NCBI GenBank assembly: GCA_035539175.1
Contig: DATLIY010000007.1
Coordinates: 744,001-808,000 of the forward strand
Reading direction: 5' to 3'
Length of the DNA stretch: 64,000 nucleotides
Source: Acidisarcina sp.
GTDB taxonomy: Bacteria; Acidobacteriota; Terriglobia; Terriglobales; Acidobacteriaceae
Each line of letters opens with the position of its first letter. Position 1 is the first letter of the stretch. The position numbers and the translations under genes were made by a program. Shown here piece after piece: positions 56,425-64,000 of the stretch. The notes below the pieces were generated by a model, which was not told the DNA's origin, did no database searches, and was given only the letters and a program-made list of their open reading frames with translations.

Positions 56425-57627
56425 ATGCGCATGAGCTTCATCCGCACACAAATTGTTGTTGCCCTGGCAGCAGCCACCCTGTTCACCGTCGGCTGCACAC
56501 AAACCCCACCTCCCACGAAACCGGCAACTTCTCCCCTTGCCCTCGCCGAGCCCATGGAGATGGGCGGCCAGAAGATCGTGAAGTTAGAGCGCAAGCCTAC
56601 CTCGAATGGCACCAAGCCCGAATTTCTGAGTGCGACGATCCTGCCCGGACGAGGCATGAACCTCTACCAGATCAAGGCGAGCATCCCTGGCAAAGGAGAG
56701 GTCGAGGTCTTTACCTCGCCTTCCCTGGCGGAAGCTGCCACCATCCTGAACGGAAATGAAGCCGACGAAAATGGCAACAAGAGCTTCAGTCTTGGGGGAG
56801 CCTTTCTTGTCCCCTACCCCAACCGTATTCGCGGACCGCTCTCGGCAGACGGCAAGACGATAACCACCTCCTGGCACGGCAAGACAATCACTCTGCCTGC
56901 CAACTGGAAGGGCAAGCTCCCCGGTGCGGAGCCGCATGCCATGCATGGCCTGATCCTTGCCGACAAGACAGAGGACGTGCAGATCAGCCCGGATGGCTCC
57001 ACTGTTACCGGCGTCATCCATGCCGGCAACTTTGGTGGGCACTGGCTCTCGGAGACGGATCTGAACTTCTCCATCGTGCTCAAAGACGATACGGTCGAGA
57101 CCACCATCACGGCGAAGAACGTTGGCAAGGAGCCGGAGCCGATGGCCATTGGCTGGCATCCCTACTTCAACCTGCCCAGCGGAGACCGCAAGCAGGCTCG
57201 CCTGCATATTCCCGCCGACGTTTATGCACAGGTCAACAACTACGACGACGTCTTTCCTACCGGAAAGCTGATCCCCGTCAAAGGCACTCCCTATGACTTC
57301 AACGCCCCCGACGGCAAAGCTCTGGATGATCAGTTTCTCGACGACAACTTTGCTCATCTGAAGTGGGCCAACGGTCAGGCGACTGTGGATGTTATCGATC
57401 CGGCTGCCAGCTATGGCATCCACATTCAAGGGCTCTCGAAAGAGATCAAGACCATCCAGGTCTATGCACCGAAGGAGAAATCCTTCATCGCGGTCGAGGA
57501 GCAGTACAACTTCGGCGACCCGTTCAGCAAGGTCTGGAAGGGAATGGACACCGGCATGGTTACACTTAAGCCCGGCCAATCCACCAGTTGGAAGGTTCGC
57601 CTGCAACTCTTCACTCCGGCGAAGTAA
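56425..57627 (+). CDS. Aldose 1-epimerase lipoprotein
   Basis: Exported galactose mutarotase-family protein of 400 aa. Residues 1-24 form a lipoprotein signal with TLFTVGC as lipobox. The ATG has AAGGA 8 bases upstream; the frame opens much earlier but overlaps the glycosylase gene. The mature domain has LVPYPNRIRGPLS near 135, MHGLI near 175 (conserved His), and WHPYFNLP near 247, the family motifs. The general acid/base Glu near the C-terminus is probably E in AVEEQYNFGDPF. Periplasmic location is unusual but not unique; it could feed sugars to uptake. Confidence 0.85.
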   Translation: MRMSFIRTQIVVALAAATLFTVGCTQTPPPTKPATSPLALAEPMEMGGQKIVKLERKPTSNGTKPEFLSATILPGRGMNLYQIKASIPGKGEVEVFTSPSLAEAATILNGNEADENGNKSFSLGGAFLVPYPNRIRGPLSADGKTITTSWHGKTITLPANWKGKLPGAEPHAMHGLILADKTEDVQISPDGSTVTGVIHAGNFGGHWLSETDLNFSIVLKDDTVETTITAKNVGKEPEPMAIGWHPYFNLPSGDRKQARLHIPADVYAQVNNYDDVFPTGKLIPVKGTPYDFNAPDGKALDDQFLDDNFAHLKWANGQATVDVIDPAASYGIHIQGLSKEIKTIQVYAPKEKSFIAVEEQYNFGDPFSKVWKGMDTGMVTLKPGQSTSWKVRLQLFTPAK

Positions 57628-57940
57628 CCTCTCGGACAGCGGGGAGGCAAGCCGGTCGATCGGCTCCTCCCCCTGCCATTCGCTCCATCCTTCGATCTTC
57701 CAGCCGCTCCCTCCGGCAACCCATCCATTCCCCCATCGATGGGCAGATACATTCCGGGCGGGTTCTCCTTTGAAATGCGCGGTTTCACCCCGGTTTCCCT
57801 CAGGCTGCGGTTTGACCCTCTTCCCAAAGCCACTTACCATGGGTAATAGACCGCCCAACCCGCATCTCTCTCGTGATGCGGCCCACGCGCCGCGATGCAA
57901 ATTCTCAAAAGGTTGGGCGCGCGCATCTGGAAGGCACACG
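57628..57940. other. Intergenic region before tig
   Basis: About 313 bases. A GC-rich bipartite hairpin (about 57641-57672, GGGGAG/CTCCCC with inner AGCCG/CGGCT) lies just after the epimerase gene but lacks a T-run. No gene was recognised. The tig promoter should be here. Confidence 0.5.
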
Positions 57941-59359
57941 TTGAGCTCAACTGAAACTCTCGATACAACACCAAATCCCGAACCTACCCCCAATGCTGAA
58001 GCGGAGCACCAGGCTGCTCACTCTCATGAGGGTCACGAGCACGAAGGCCATGACCACCAGCACTCGCATGGTCCGGTGCTCAACCCCGATTGCACCCGCG
58101 AAGTCGATATCGAAGTCCCCGCGGACGAAGTCAGCAAGACCTTCCGCAGCGTGACCAAGCGCTATCAGAAGATGGCACGCATCCCCGGCTTTCGCGCCGG
58201 CAAGGTTCCGGAGTCGCTGATTCGCACCCGCTTTGCCGATCAGATCCGGCAGGACGTCATGGAAGCCCTGGTACCGGATCGCTTCCGCGCAATCGTCGAG
58301 AAGGAAAAATTTCAGCCCGTCTCGCAGCCGCAGGTTACCTCGCTAACCGTGGTCGATGGCGAGCCCATCCACTGCAAGGCTGCTTTTGAGGTATTGCCAA
58401 CCTTCTCCGTCGAGGGCTATCAGGATGTGAAGATTGCCAAGCCGGAGACGGAGTTGACCGAAGAGGAGTATCAGACGGAGCTCGAGCGGCTGCGTGACTC
58501 ACGCGCCACCATGGAACCGGTATCCGAGGACCGCGCCCTGGTCGATGGCGATTGGACCCAGATCTCCTTCCACGGAGACTTCAAGCCGGCGGGCGATGAA
58601 CAGCCTGCAACCCCGGCCGAGCCGGTCAAGGGCGAGGACGTCGTAATTGAGGTTGGCGGCAAGAATACGCTTCCGTCCTTCAACGACGCGCTCCGCGGAG
58701 CCAAGCCCGGACAGGAGCTGAAGTTCGAGGTTACCTACCCCGAGGACTTCGGAGAGCAGAACCTGGCGGGCAAGACCGTTGCCTACGACGTCGAGGTGAA
58801 GGCAATCAAGAAGCGGATTCTCCCCGAGTTGAATGATGATTTCGCCAAGGAACTCGGCGAGTATGAGACCTGGGATGCCTTCGCCGAGAAGTTCCGCGAG
58901 CACATGGCAAATGAGAAGCGTCGCCGCCTGGAAGCCGAAGCGAAGGACAAGATGATCGAAGCGCTCATCGCCAAATTCGACTTTCCGGTTCCCGAGACCC
59001 TCATCCAGCAGCAGGTGGACGCGCGGCTCGATCGTGGTCTTCGCGCCCTTGCCCAGCAGGGAATGCGCGCCGAGGACATGCGCAAGCTTGACTTCAACCG
59101 CCTGCGGGAGGCTCAGCATGACTCCGCCCGCAACGAGGTCAAGGGCTCAATGGTCCTGGATCGCATTGCGGACGAAGAAAAGATTGAGGTTACCCCCGAA
59201 GATGTCGAGCAGGAGTTGCAGATCCTCTCCTTGCAGACGCGCGAACCCGTGGAAAGCCTGCGCACGCGTTTGACGGAAGACGGCAGCCTCGCTAGAATCC
59301 GGGAACAACTACGAAGAGAAAAGACAGGAAACACACTCTACGACAGGTTGGTGTCTTAG
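57941..59359 (+). CDS. tig: Trigger factor with histidine-rich N-terminal extension
   Basis: Ribosome-associated chaperone and prolyl isomerase of 472 aa. TTG at 57941 has GGAAGG 6 bases upstream. The ribosome-binding domain follows with the signature PGFRAGKVPESLI near 87 (usual GFRxGKxP). The PPIase domain (about 200-290) contains VDGDWTQISFHGDF and is intact. The C-terminal chaperone arms contain IEVTPEDVEQELQ. The unusual part is residues 20-45, with nine histidines alternating with Glu, Gly and Asp, absent from standard trigger factor. It may bind metal. The clpP gene follows. Confidence 0.92.
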   Translation: MSSTETLDTTPNPEPTPNAEAEHQAAHSHEGHEHEGHDHQHSHGPVLNPDCTREVDIEVPADEVSKTFRSVTKRYQKMARIPGFRAGKVPESLIRTRFADQIRQDVMEALVPDRFRAIVEKEKFQPVSQPQVTSLTVVDGEPIHCKAAFEVLPTFSVEGYQDVKIAKPETELTEEEYQTELERLRDSRATMEPVSEDRALVDGDWTQISFHGDFKPAGDEQPATPAEPVKGEDVVIEVGGKNTLPSFNDALRGAKPGQELKFEVTYPEDFGEQNLAGKTVAYDVEVKAIKKRILPELNDDFAKELGEYETWDAFAEKFREHMANEKRRRLEAEAKDKMIEALIAKFDFPVPETLIQQQVDARLDRGLRALAQQGMRAEDMRKLDFNRLREAQHDSARNEVKGSMVLDRIADEEKIEVTPEDVEQELQILSLQTREPVESLRTRLTEDGSLARIREQLRREKTGNTLYDRLVS

Positions 59360-59383
59360 GGTTGCAGAAGCGCGTATTTGCCT

Positions 59384-59410
59384 GAGCAGGCCCAGAATTA
59401 CGGCCTGCTC
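59384..59410 (+). terminator. Hairpin between tig and clpP
   Basis: Perfect 9-bp arms GAGCAGGCC and GGCCTGCTC with a 9-base loop lie 24 bases after the tig stop. No T-run follows, so it may attenuate or process the tig-clpP transcript. Confidence 0.4.
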
Positions 59411-59466
59411 CTGACTCCACGTTATCCGCCGGGGCGGTCGGCTCCGGAGAGCGAGAGTAAGAGAAG

Positions 59467-60057
59467 ATGGCATTAGTCCCCATGGTGATTGAGCAGACGA
59501 GCCGAGGCGAACGCGCCTACGACATTTACTCCCGCCTGCTCCGCGATAACATCATTTTTCTGGGCACCCCGATTGACGATCAGGTCGCCAATCTCATCAT
59601 TGCTCAAATGCTGTTTCTCTCCGGCGAAGATCCGGAAAAGGATCTTCAGCTCTACATCAACTCGCCAGGCGGATCCATCACGGCGGGCCTGGCGATTTAC
59701 GATACCATGCAGTTCATCAAGAACGACGTTGTGACCTACTGCATCGGTCAGGCGGCCAGCATGGGAGCCTTCCTGTTGATGTCGGGAACGCAGGGAAAGC
59801 GCTTTGCTCTCCCTAATTCCCGCATCCTGATCCACCAGCCCTCGATGGGAGGACTCTCCGGTCAGGCGACAGACATCGATATCCATGCTCGCGAGATTCT
59901 TCGCATTCGCGAAATCACCAACCGCCTGATGTCCAAGCACACCGGGCAATCGCTCGAAAGAATTGAACGGGACGTGGAGCGCGATTTCATCATGAATGCC
60001 CCGCAAGCCAAGGAATACGGCATCATCGACGAAATCATCGACCGGCCCCGCACCTGA
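59467..60057 (+). CDS. clpP: ClpP, ATP-dependent Clp protease proteolytic subunit
   Basis: Serine peptidase of 196 aa that forms the Clp chamber. The catalytic triad is S98 in [12 protein letters not shown]123 in [11 protein letters not shown], and an Asp near 173 in [12 protein letters not shown]. The INSPGGSI strand at 65-71 and the length match ClpP1-type enzymes. It partners with ClpX next to it and with ClpC 11 kb upstream. GAGAAG precedes the ATG. It lies between tig and clpX as in most bacteria. Confidence 0.97.
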   Translation: MALVPMVIEQTSRGERAYDIYSRLLRDNIIFLGTPIDDQVANLIIAQMLFLSGEDPEKDLQLYINSPGGSITAGLAIYDTMQFIKNDVVTYCIGQAASMGAFLLMSGTQGKRFALPNSRILIHQPSMGGLSGQATDIDIHAREILRIREITNRLMSKHTGQSLERIERDVERDFIMNAPQAKEYGIIDEIIDRPRT

Positions 60058-60097
60058 TCTTAAAGAAAAGAACAAATGGGACCAAAGGAGTTGCAGC

Positions 60098-61375
60098 ATG
60101 AAAACGCGCACGGGATCTGACGACACACTACGGTGCTCGTTCTGCCATAAATCGCAGGACGCCGTAGCCAAATTAATCTCATCGCCCAGCGATTATCCAC
60201 GTGCCTACATCTGCGATGAGTGCGTCGCCGTCTGCAACTCCATTTTGGAAGATGATCGCACCGAGACGCAGCCGGGCGCTGCGCCCACCCACCTGCCCAA
60301 GCCGCAGGAGGTAAAAGCGTTTCTCGACGAGTACGTCATTGGCCAGGAGCAGACCAAGAAGAAGCTGGCGGTCGCTGTTTACAACCATTACAAGCGCATC
60401 CAGATGAACCGCACACGCGGCAACGATGTGGAGCTTTCCAAGTCCAACATCCTGCTGGTCGGCCCTACGGGCAGCGGAAAGACCCTTCTCGCCCACACGC
60501 TGGCCAAGATGCTCGATGTGCCCTTTGCCATCGTCGACGCCACTACCCTGACTGAGGCAGGCTATGTAGGCGAAGACGTGGAAAACATCATCCTCAAGCT
60601 GCTGCAGGCAGCCGACGGCGATGTGGCACGCGCCCAGACAGGCATCATCTACATCGACGAAATCGACAAGATCGGCCGCAAGGACGAGAATCCTTCGATC
60701 ACCCGCGACGTCTCCGGCGAAGGAGTGCAGCAGGCTCTTCTGAAGATTCTCGAAGGCACCGTCGCCAACGTTCCCCCGCAAGGCGGACGAAAGCACCCCC
60801 ATCAGGAATTTACGCCGGTCGATACCACCAACATCCTCTTCATCTGCGGAGGAGCATTCGTGGGGCTGGAGAAGGCCATCGCCCGCCGCATCGGCAAGAA
60901 GGCCCTCGGCTTCAAGGCTCTCTCCGAGAAGGAGACAGTGGAGGCCGCTTCGGCCCGCAATCAGCGCGACGCGGAGCTGCTCCGCCAGGCGCAGCCCCAG
61001 GACCTCATCAAGTTCGGTTTGATCCCCGAATTTGTAGGCCGTCTGCCCGTGATCGGCATCCTCGACGAGCTGGACGAAGTGGCCCTGGTTGAAATCCTGA
61101 CCAAACCGCGTAATGCAATCATCAAGCAGTACCAGCGGCTCTTCGAATACGAAGATGTGCAGCTTACCTTTACCGAAGAGGCTGCGCGAGCCATCGCCCG
61201 CGAGGCCCTGGCCCGCAAGGTAGGAGCACGCGGGTTGCGCATGATCCTGGAAGAACTGATGCTCGACCTGATGTACAACTTGCCGAGCAGCAAGAAGGTC
61301 AAGGAACTCGAGATCACCGCTGAGATGGTGGCCAAACGTGACCTTTCCGTTACCGTTCTGGAGAAGGCTGGTTAG
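60098..61375 (+). CDS. clpX: ClpX, ATP-dependent Clp protease unfoldase subunit
   Basis: AAA+ unfoldase of 425 aa that recognises tagged substrates and feeds ClpP. The N-terminal zinc-binding domain uses C13-x2-C16 and C39-x2-C42. Walker A is GPTGSGKT near 122, Walker B is [10 protein letters not shown] near 185, and the [22 protein letters not shown] stretch is characteristic. The pore loop GYVGEDVE is near 155. AAAGGAG lies 7 bases before the ATG. It starts 40 bases after clpP, clearly cotranscribed. Confidence 0.97.
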   Translation: MKTRTGSDDTLRCSFCHKSQDAVAKLISSPSDYPRAYICDECVAVCNSILEDDRTETQPGAAPTHLPKPQEVKAFLDEYVIGQEQTKKKLAVAVYNHYKRIQMNRTRGNDVELSKSNILLVGPTGSGKTLLAHTLAKMLDVPFAIVDATTLTEAGYVGEDVENIILKLLQAADGDVARAQTGIIYIDEIDKIGRKDENPSITRDVSGEGVQQALLKILEGTVANVPPQGGRKHPHQEFTPVDTTNILFICGGAFVGLEKAIARRIGKKALGFKALSEKETVEAASARNQRDAELLRQAQPQDLIKFGLIPEFVGRLPVIGILDELDEVALVEILTKPRNAIIKQYQRLFEYEDVQLTFTEEAARAIAREALARKVGARGLRMILEELMLDLMYNLPSSKKVKELEITAEMVAKRDLSVTVLEKAG

Positions 61376-61589
61376 GAAAAGACTGGTTCAAAAAAGTCTG
61401 GTTCAGCACCGGCATTGTTCGCCAAGCCTGGGATTCATGTTTTGTTTCTCCACTCTCCCTCTATGACAGCGAGCGAGAGCGGAGTAGCGTATGAAATACT
61501 TCTTTCTTTATGAGTTACGTTTCGTGCCGAGGACCCCGCATCGAGATAGCCCCTGATACATCTAAAATGGAAAGCGAAAGGGAAACGGC
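61376..61589. other. Intergenic region between clpX and lon
   Basis: 214 bases with no recognised gene. The spacing suggests lon has its own promoter. No CIRCE element (TTAGCACTC-N9-GAGTGCTAA) was seen. A short ATG frame at 61568 ends at the lon GTG (TGA overlapping) and could be a small leader, but it is only eight codons. Confidence 0.5.
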
Positions 61590-64000
61590 GTGACACAGGC
61601 CAAAGAAGCACGAGAGAAAAACGACATTCGAAAGCTTCCCATGATGCCCATTCGGGACATGGTGATCTTTCCCTATATGATGCCGCCCTTCGTGGTTGGC
61701 CGGGAATCCAGCGTTCGCGCGCTCGAAGAAGCTCTCGCCGGAGATCGCAAGATTTTTCTCGCGACCCAGCATGATGCCGGCGTCGATGATCCCCACCCCG
61801 AAGACATCTACAACGTAGGCACCATCGGAAACATCGTGCAGAGCGTCAAGATGCCTGATGGAAACATCAAGGTTCTGGTGGAGGGTCTGGAGCGCGCCAA
61901 GGCGCTGAACATCTCCGACTCCGATGGCTTCTTCGTGGCTACGGTGCGCGTGAGCACTGTCCAGTTGGAGATGACTCCGCAGGTCGAGCAGTTAATGCAG
62001 CGCGTCACCTCTCTTTTTGAGCAGTACGTCAAGCTGCAGCAGTCCCTGAACTACGAGACCATGATTGCCGCCGTTCGCATGGACGAGCCGGCGAAGCTCT
62101 CGGATACCATCGCGGCCAATCTCCAGCTCTCGATTGAAGAGAAGCAGGAACTGCTCGATATCTTCGACCCCGCCGAGCGGCTCGCGCGAGTTGCCGACGT
62201 GCTCGACATGGAGATCGAAAAGCTCAACATGGACCGCAGCATCCAGTCCCGCGTGAAGCGGCAAATGGAGCGCGCGCAAAAAGAGTACTACCTCAACGAA
62301 AAGATCAAGGCCATCCAGAAGGAACTGGGCCGCGGCGAAAAGAGCGAATTCGACGAACTGAAGAAGAAGATCGAGCTCGCCGGCATGCCGAAGGACGTCT
62401 TTGAAAAAGCCATCCTTGAGCTGAAGAAGCTCGAAGCCATGCCGCCCATGTCCGCGGAATCGACTGTCTCGCGCAATTACCTCGACTGGCTCCTCGCCGT
62501 GCCGTGGAAAAAGAAGTCCAAAGAGACGCGCAGCATCGATCATGCGGAAAAGGTCCTGAATGAGGATCACTACGGCCTGGAGAAGATCAAGGAGCGCATC
62601 CTGGAGTTCCTCGCCGTGCGGCAGTTGGTCAAGAATCCCAAGGGTTCCATCCTCTGCTTCGTTGGCCCTCCAGGCGTCGGAAAAACCTCGCTCGGCATGT
62701 CCATCGCCAAGGCCACTGGACGCAAATTTGTCCGTATGTCGCTCGGTGGAGTGCGCGACGAAGCCGAAATCCGTGGTCATCGCCGCACCTATATCGGGGC
62801 GCTCCCCGGCCAGATTATCCAGTCCATGAAGAAGGCTGGCACGCGGAATCCCGTCTTCATGCTCGACGAAGTCGATAAGATGGCCTCCGATTTTCGTGGC
62901 GACCCCGCATCGGCATTGCTGGAAGTCCTTGATCCGGAGCAGAACACCAGCTTCCAGGATCACTACCTCGACGTGGAGTACGATCTGTCGCAGGTTCTCT
63001 TCGTGGCAACGGCAAATGTGCTGCACACGATCCCCGGCCCGCTGCAGGACCGCATGGAGATCCTGCGCCTGCATGGCTACACGGAGGCGGAGAAGCTGGA
63101 GATCGCCAAGCAGTACCTGGTGAAAAAGCAGCGCGAAGCTACTGGCCTCAGCGACAAGAACATCGTCTTCACCGACGATGCCATCGTGGAGGTCATTCGC
63201 TCCTACACTCGCGAGGCGGGCGTGCGAAATCTGGAGCGCGAGATCGGCAACATCTGCCGCAAAGTGGTTCGCCGGGTCATCAAGAACGGACTGAAGCATA
63301 AGGAAGAGATCACCGCGGAAAATGTCTCGTCGTTTCTCGGAGTGGCTAAATTCCGCGACTCGCAGGTTCACGAGAAGAGCGAAGTCGGCCTGGTCACGGG
63401 TCTGGCATGGACAGAGATGGGGGGCAGCATTCTCTCCACCGAAGTGCAGGTCCTCGATGGCAAGGGCAAGCTGACTCTGACCGGGCAACTCGGCGATGTC
63501 ATGCAGGAGTCGGCTCAAGCCGCGCTCTCCTACATCCGCAGCCGCTCGCAGCATCTTGGCCTGCCCAAAGATTTCTATCGCAATGTGGACATCCACATCC
63601 ACGTGCCGGAAGGCGCCATCCCCAAGGATGGCCCCTCTGCCGGCATTACCCTGGCCACCGGCCTGGCCAGCGCCCTCACCAAAATTGCTGTGCGGCGCGA
63701 TCTGGCCATGACCGGCGAGATCACCCTGCGAGGAAAGGTCCTTCCCATCGGCGGTTTGAAGGAGAAACTGCTGGCGGCGCATCGTGCCGGCATCTTTGAA
63801 GCGATTCTGCCGCGCGAGAACGAAAAGGATCTGGCGGATCTGCCGGAGAATCTCAAGAGCGCGATGAAGCTGCACTTCGTCGATCAGATGGACGAGGTAC
63901 TGAAGATCGCTCTGGAGGCTCCGCTGCCCGAGCTGAAAGAGGAGGCGCCGGCGATTCTTGCCGCTGTTCCTCCTCCGCCTTCGCCGGAGCCGCGCGCCCA
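61590..64000 (+). CDS. lon: Lon ATP-dependent protease (3' end beyond window)
   Basis: AAA+ serine protease that degrades misfolded and regulatory proteins. 803 residues are visible and the frame is open at the right edge, so only a short tail is missing. GTG at 61590 is chosen; an ATG 22 bases upstream runs out of frame and stops. The N-terminal LAN domain begins [15 protein letters not shown]. Walker A is GPPGVGKT near 356. The protease dyad is S683 in PKDGPSAGI and K726 in [13 protein letters not shown]. It follows clpX by 214 bases and ends the proteostasis block. Confidence 0.96.
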   Translation, partial: MTQAKEAREKNDIRKLPMMPIRDMVIFPYMMPPFVVGRESSVRALEEALAGDRKIFLATQHDAGVDDPHPEDIYNVGTIGNIVQSVKMPDGNIKVLVEGLERAKALNISDSDGFFVATVRVSTVQLEMTPQVEQLMQRVTSLFEQYVKLQQSLNYETMIAAVRMDEPAKLSDTIAANLQLSIEEKQELLDIFDPAERLARVADVLDMEIEKLNMDRSIQSRVKRQMERAQKEYYLNEKIKAIQKELGRGEKSEFDELKKKIELAGMPKDVFEKAILELKKLEAMPPMSAESTVSRNYLDWLLAVPWKKKSKETRSIDHAEKVLNEDHYGLEKIKERILEFLAVRQLVKNPKGSILCFVGPPGVGKTSLGMSIAKATGRKFVRMSLGGVRDEAEIRGHRRTYIGALPGQIIQSMKKAGTRNPVFMLDEVDKMASDFRGDPASALLEVLDPEQNTSFQDHYLDVEYDLSQVLFVATANVLHTIPGPLQDRMEILRLHGYTEAEKLEIAKQYLVKKQREATGLSDKNIVFTDDAIVEVIRSYTREAGVRNLEREIGNICRKVVRRVIKNGLKHKEEITAENVSSFLGVAKFRDSQVHEKSEVGLVTGLAWTEMGGSILSTEVQVLDGKGKLTLTGQLGDVMQESAQAALSYIRSRSQHLGLPKDFYRNVDIHIHVPEGAIPKDGPSAGITLATGLASALTKIAVRRDLAMTGEITLRGKVLPIGGLKEKLLAAHRAGIFEAILPRENEKDLADLPENLKSAMKLHFVDQMDEVLKIALEAPLPELKEEAPAILAAVPPPPSPEPRA

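Noticed and set aside
57389-57940. Upstream extension of the trigger factor frame
   Set aside because: It overlaps the epimerase gene by 240 bases and lacks a ribosome site; TTG at 57,941 has one.
61992-63875. A 627-aa frame opposite lon
   Set aside because: It is the shadow of Lon on the other strand, as often happens in GC-rich genes.

Overview
The window looks like a chromosomal segment of an acidobacterium (class Terriglobia, Acidobacteriaceae-like). This rests on gene content and order: a VWFA-related secreted protein of the acidobacterial type, a minimal CcmF/CcmH cytochrome c maturation cluster, LolC-LolD followed by ClpC, tig-clpP-clpX-lon, and several polysaccharide-degradation genes. 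Base composition is GC-rich, and GTG and TTG starts are frequent. No rRNA gene or named marker fixes the genus, so this placement is an inference.

Bases 1 to about 8,831 are the right end of an integrative and conjugative element. A leftward type IV secretion operon (virB2, virB3, virB4, virB9, the last cut by the window edge) is followed by an AT-richer cargo pair, a LysR regulator, an excisionase-like HTH gene and a tyrosine integrase. The integrase ends 5 bases before the 3' end of a tRNA-Asn gene, the probable attachment site. The cargo pair is the best candidate for an undescribed system: a 343-aa protein with a degenerate GIY-YIG-like signature, followed 7 bases later by an HNH nuclease with a separate N-terminal domain.

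Bases 9.3 to 24.7 kb are ordinary chromosome. They hold a flavin oxidoreductase, a GH76 glycosidase, an AhpD-like protein, a CAP protein, a split pair of oligopeptide-type ABC permeases around a phosphoesterase, a CNNM/CBS transporter-like protein, an orphan efflux adaptor, a GSG-repeat beta protein, a phosphoglycolate phosphatase-like HAD, a bactofilin-like membrane protein, UvrB, a sugar porter and a response regulator.

Bases 24.9 to 29.2 kb form a cytochrome c maturation operon (ccmF, ccmH, a CcmI-like protein, a secreted beta-sandwich protein) closed by an intrinsic terminator. Then come HtpX, a DUF4149 protein, a YchF-type ATPase, a ZIP transporter, a response regulator and xylulokinase. 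From 35.0 to 42.9 kb lies a run of secreted proteins (a lipoprotein, an exported RbsD/FucU-like protein, a VWFA-like protein, an S55 peptidase, a beta-propeller protein) with a zinc alcohol dehydrogenase among them.

Bases 43 to 64 kb carry LolC/LolD, ClpC, YtxH, TolC, a pectin/uronate locus (GH28 convergent with an altronate dehydratase operon), tRNA-Gly, a 50-aa DUF3309 protein, a family 5 uracil-DNA glycosylase, a lipoprotein aldose 1-epimerase, and the proteostasis block trigger factor, ClpP, ClpX and Lon (Lon runs off the right edge). No CRISPR array, rRNA or insertion sequence was seen.
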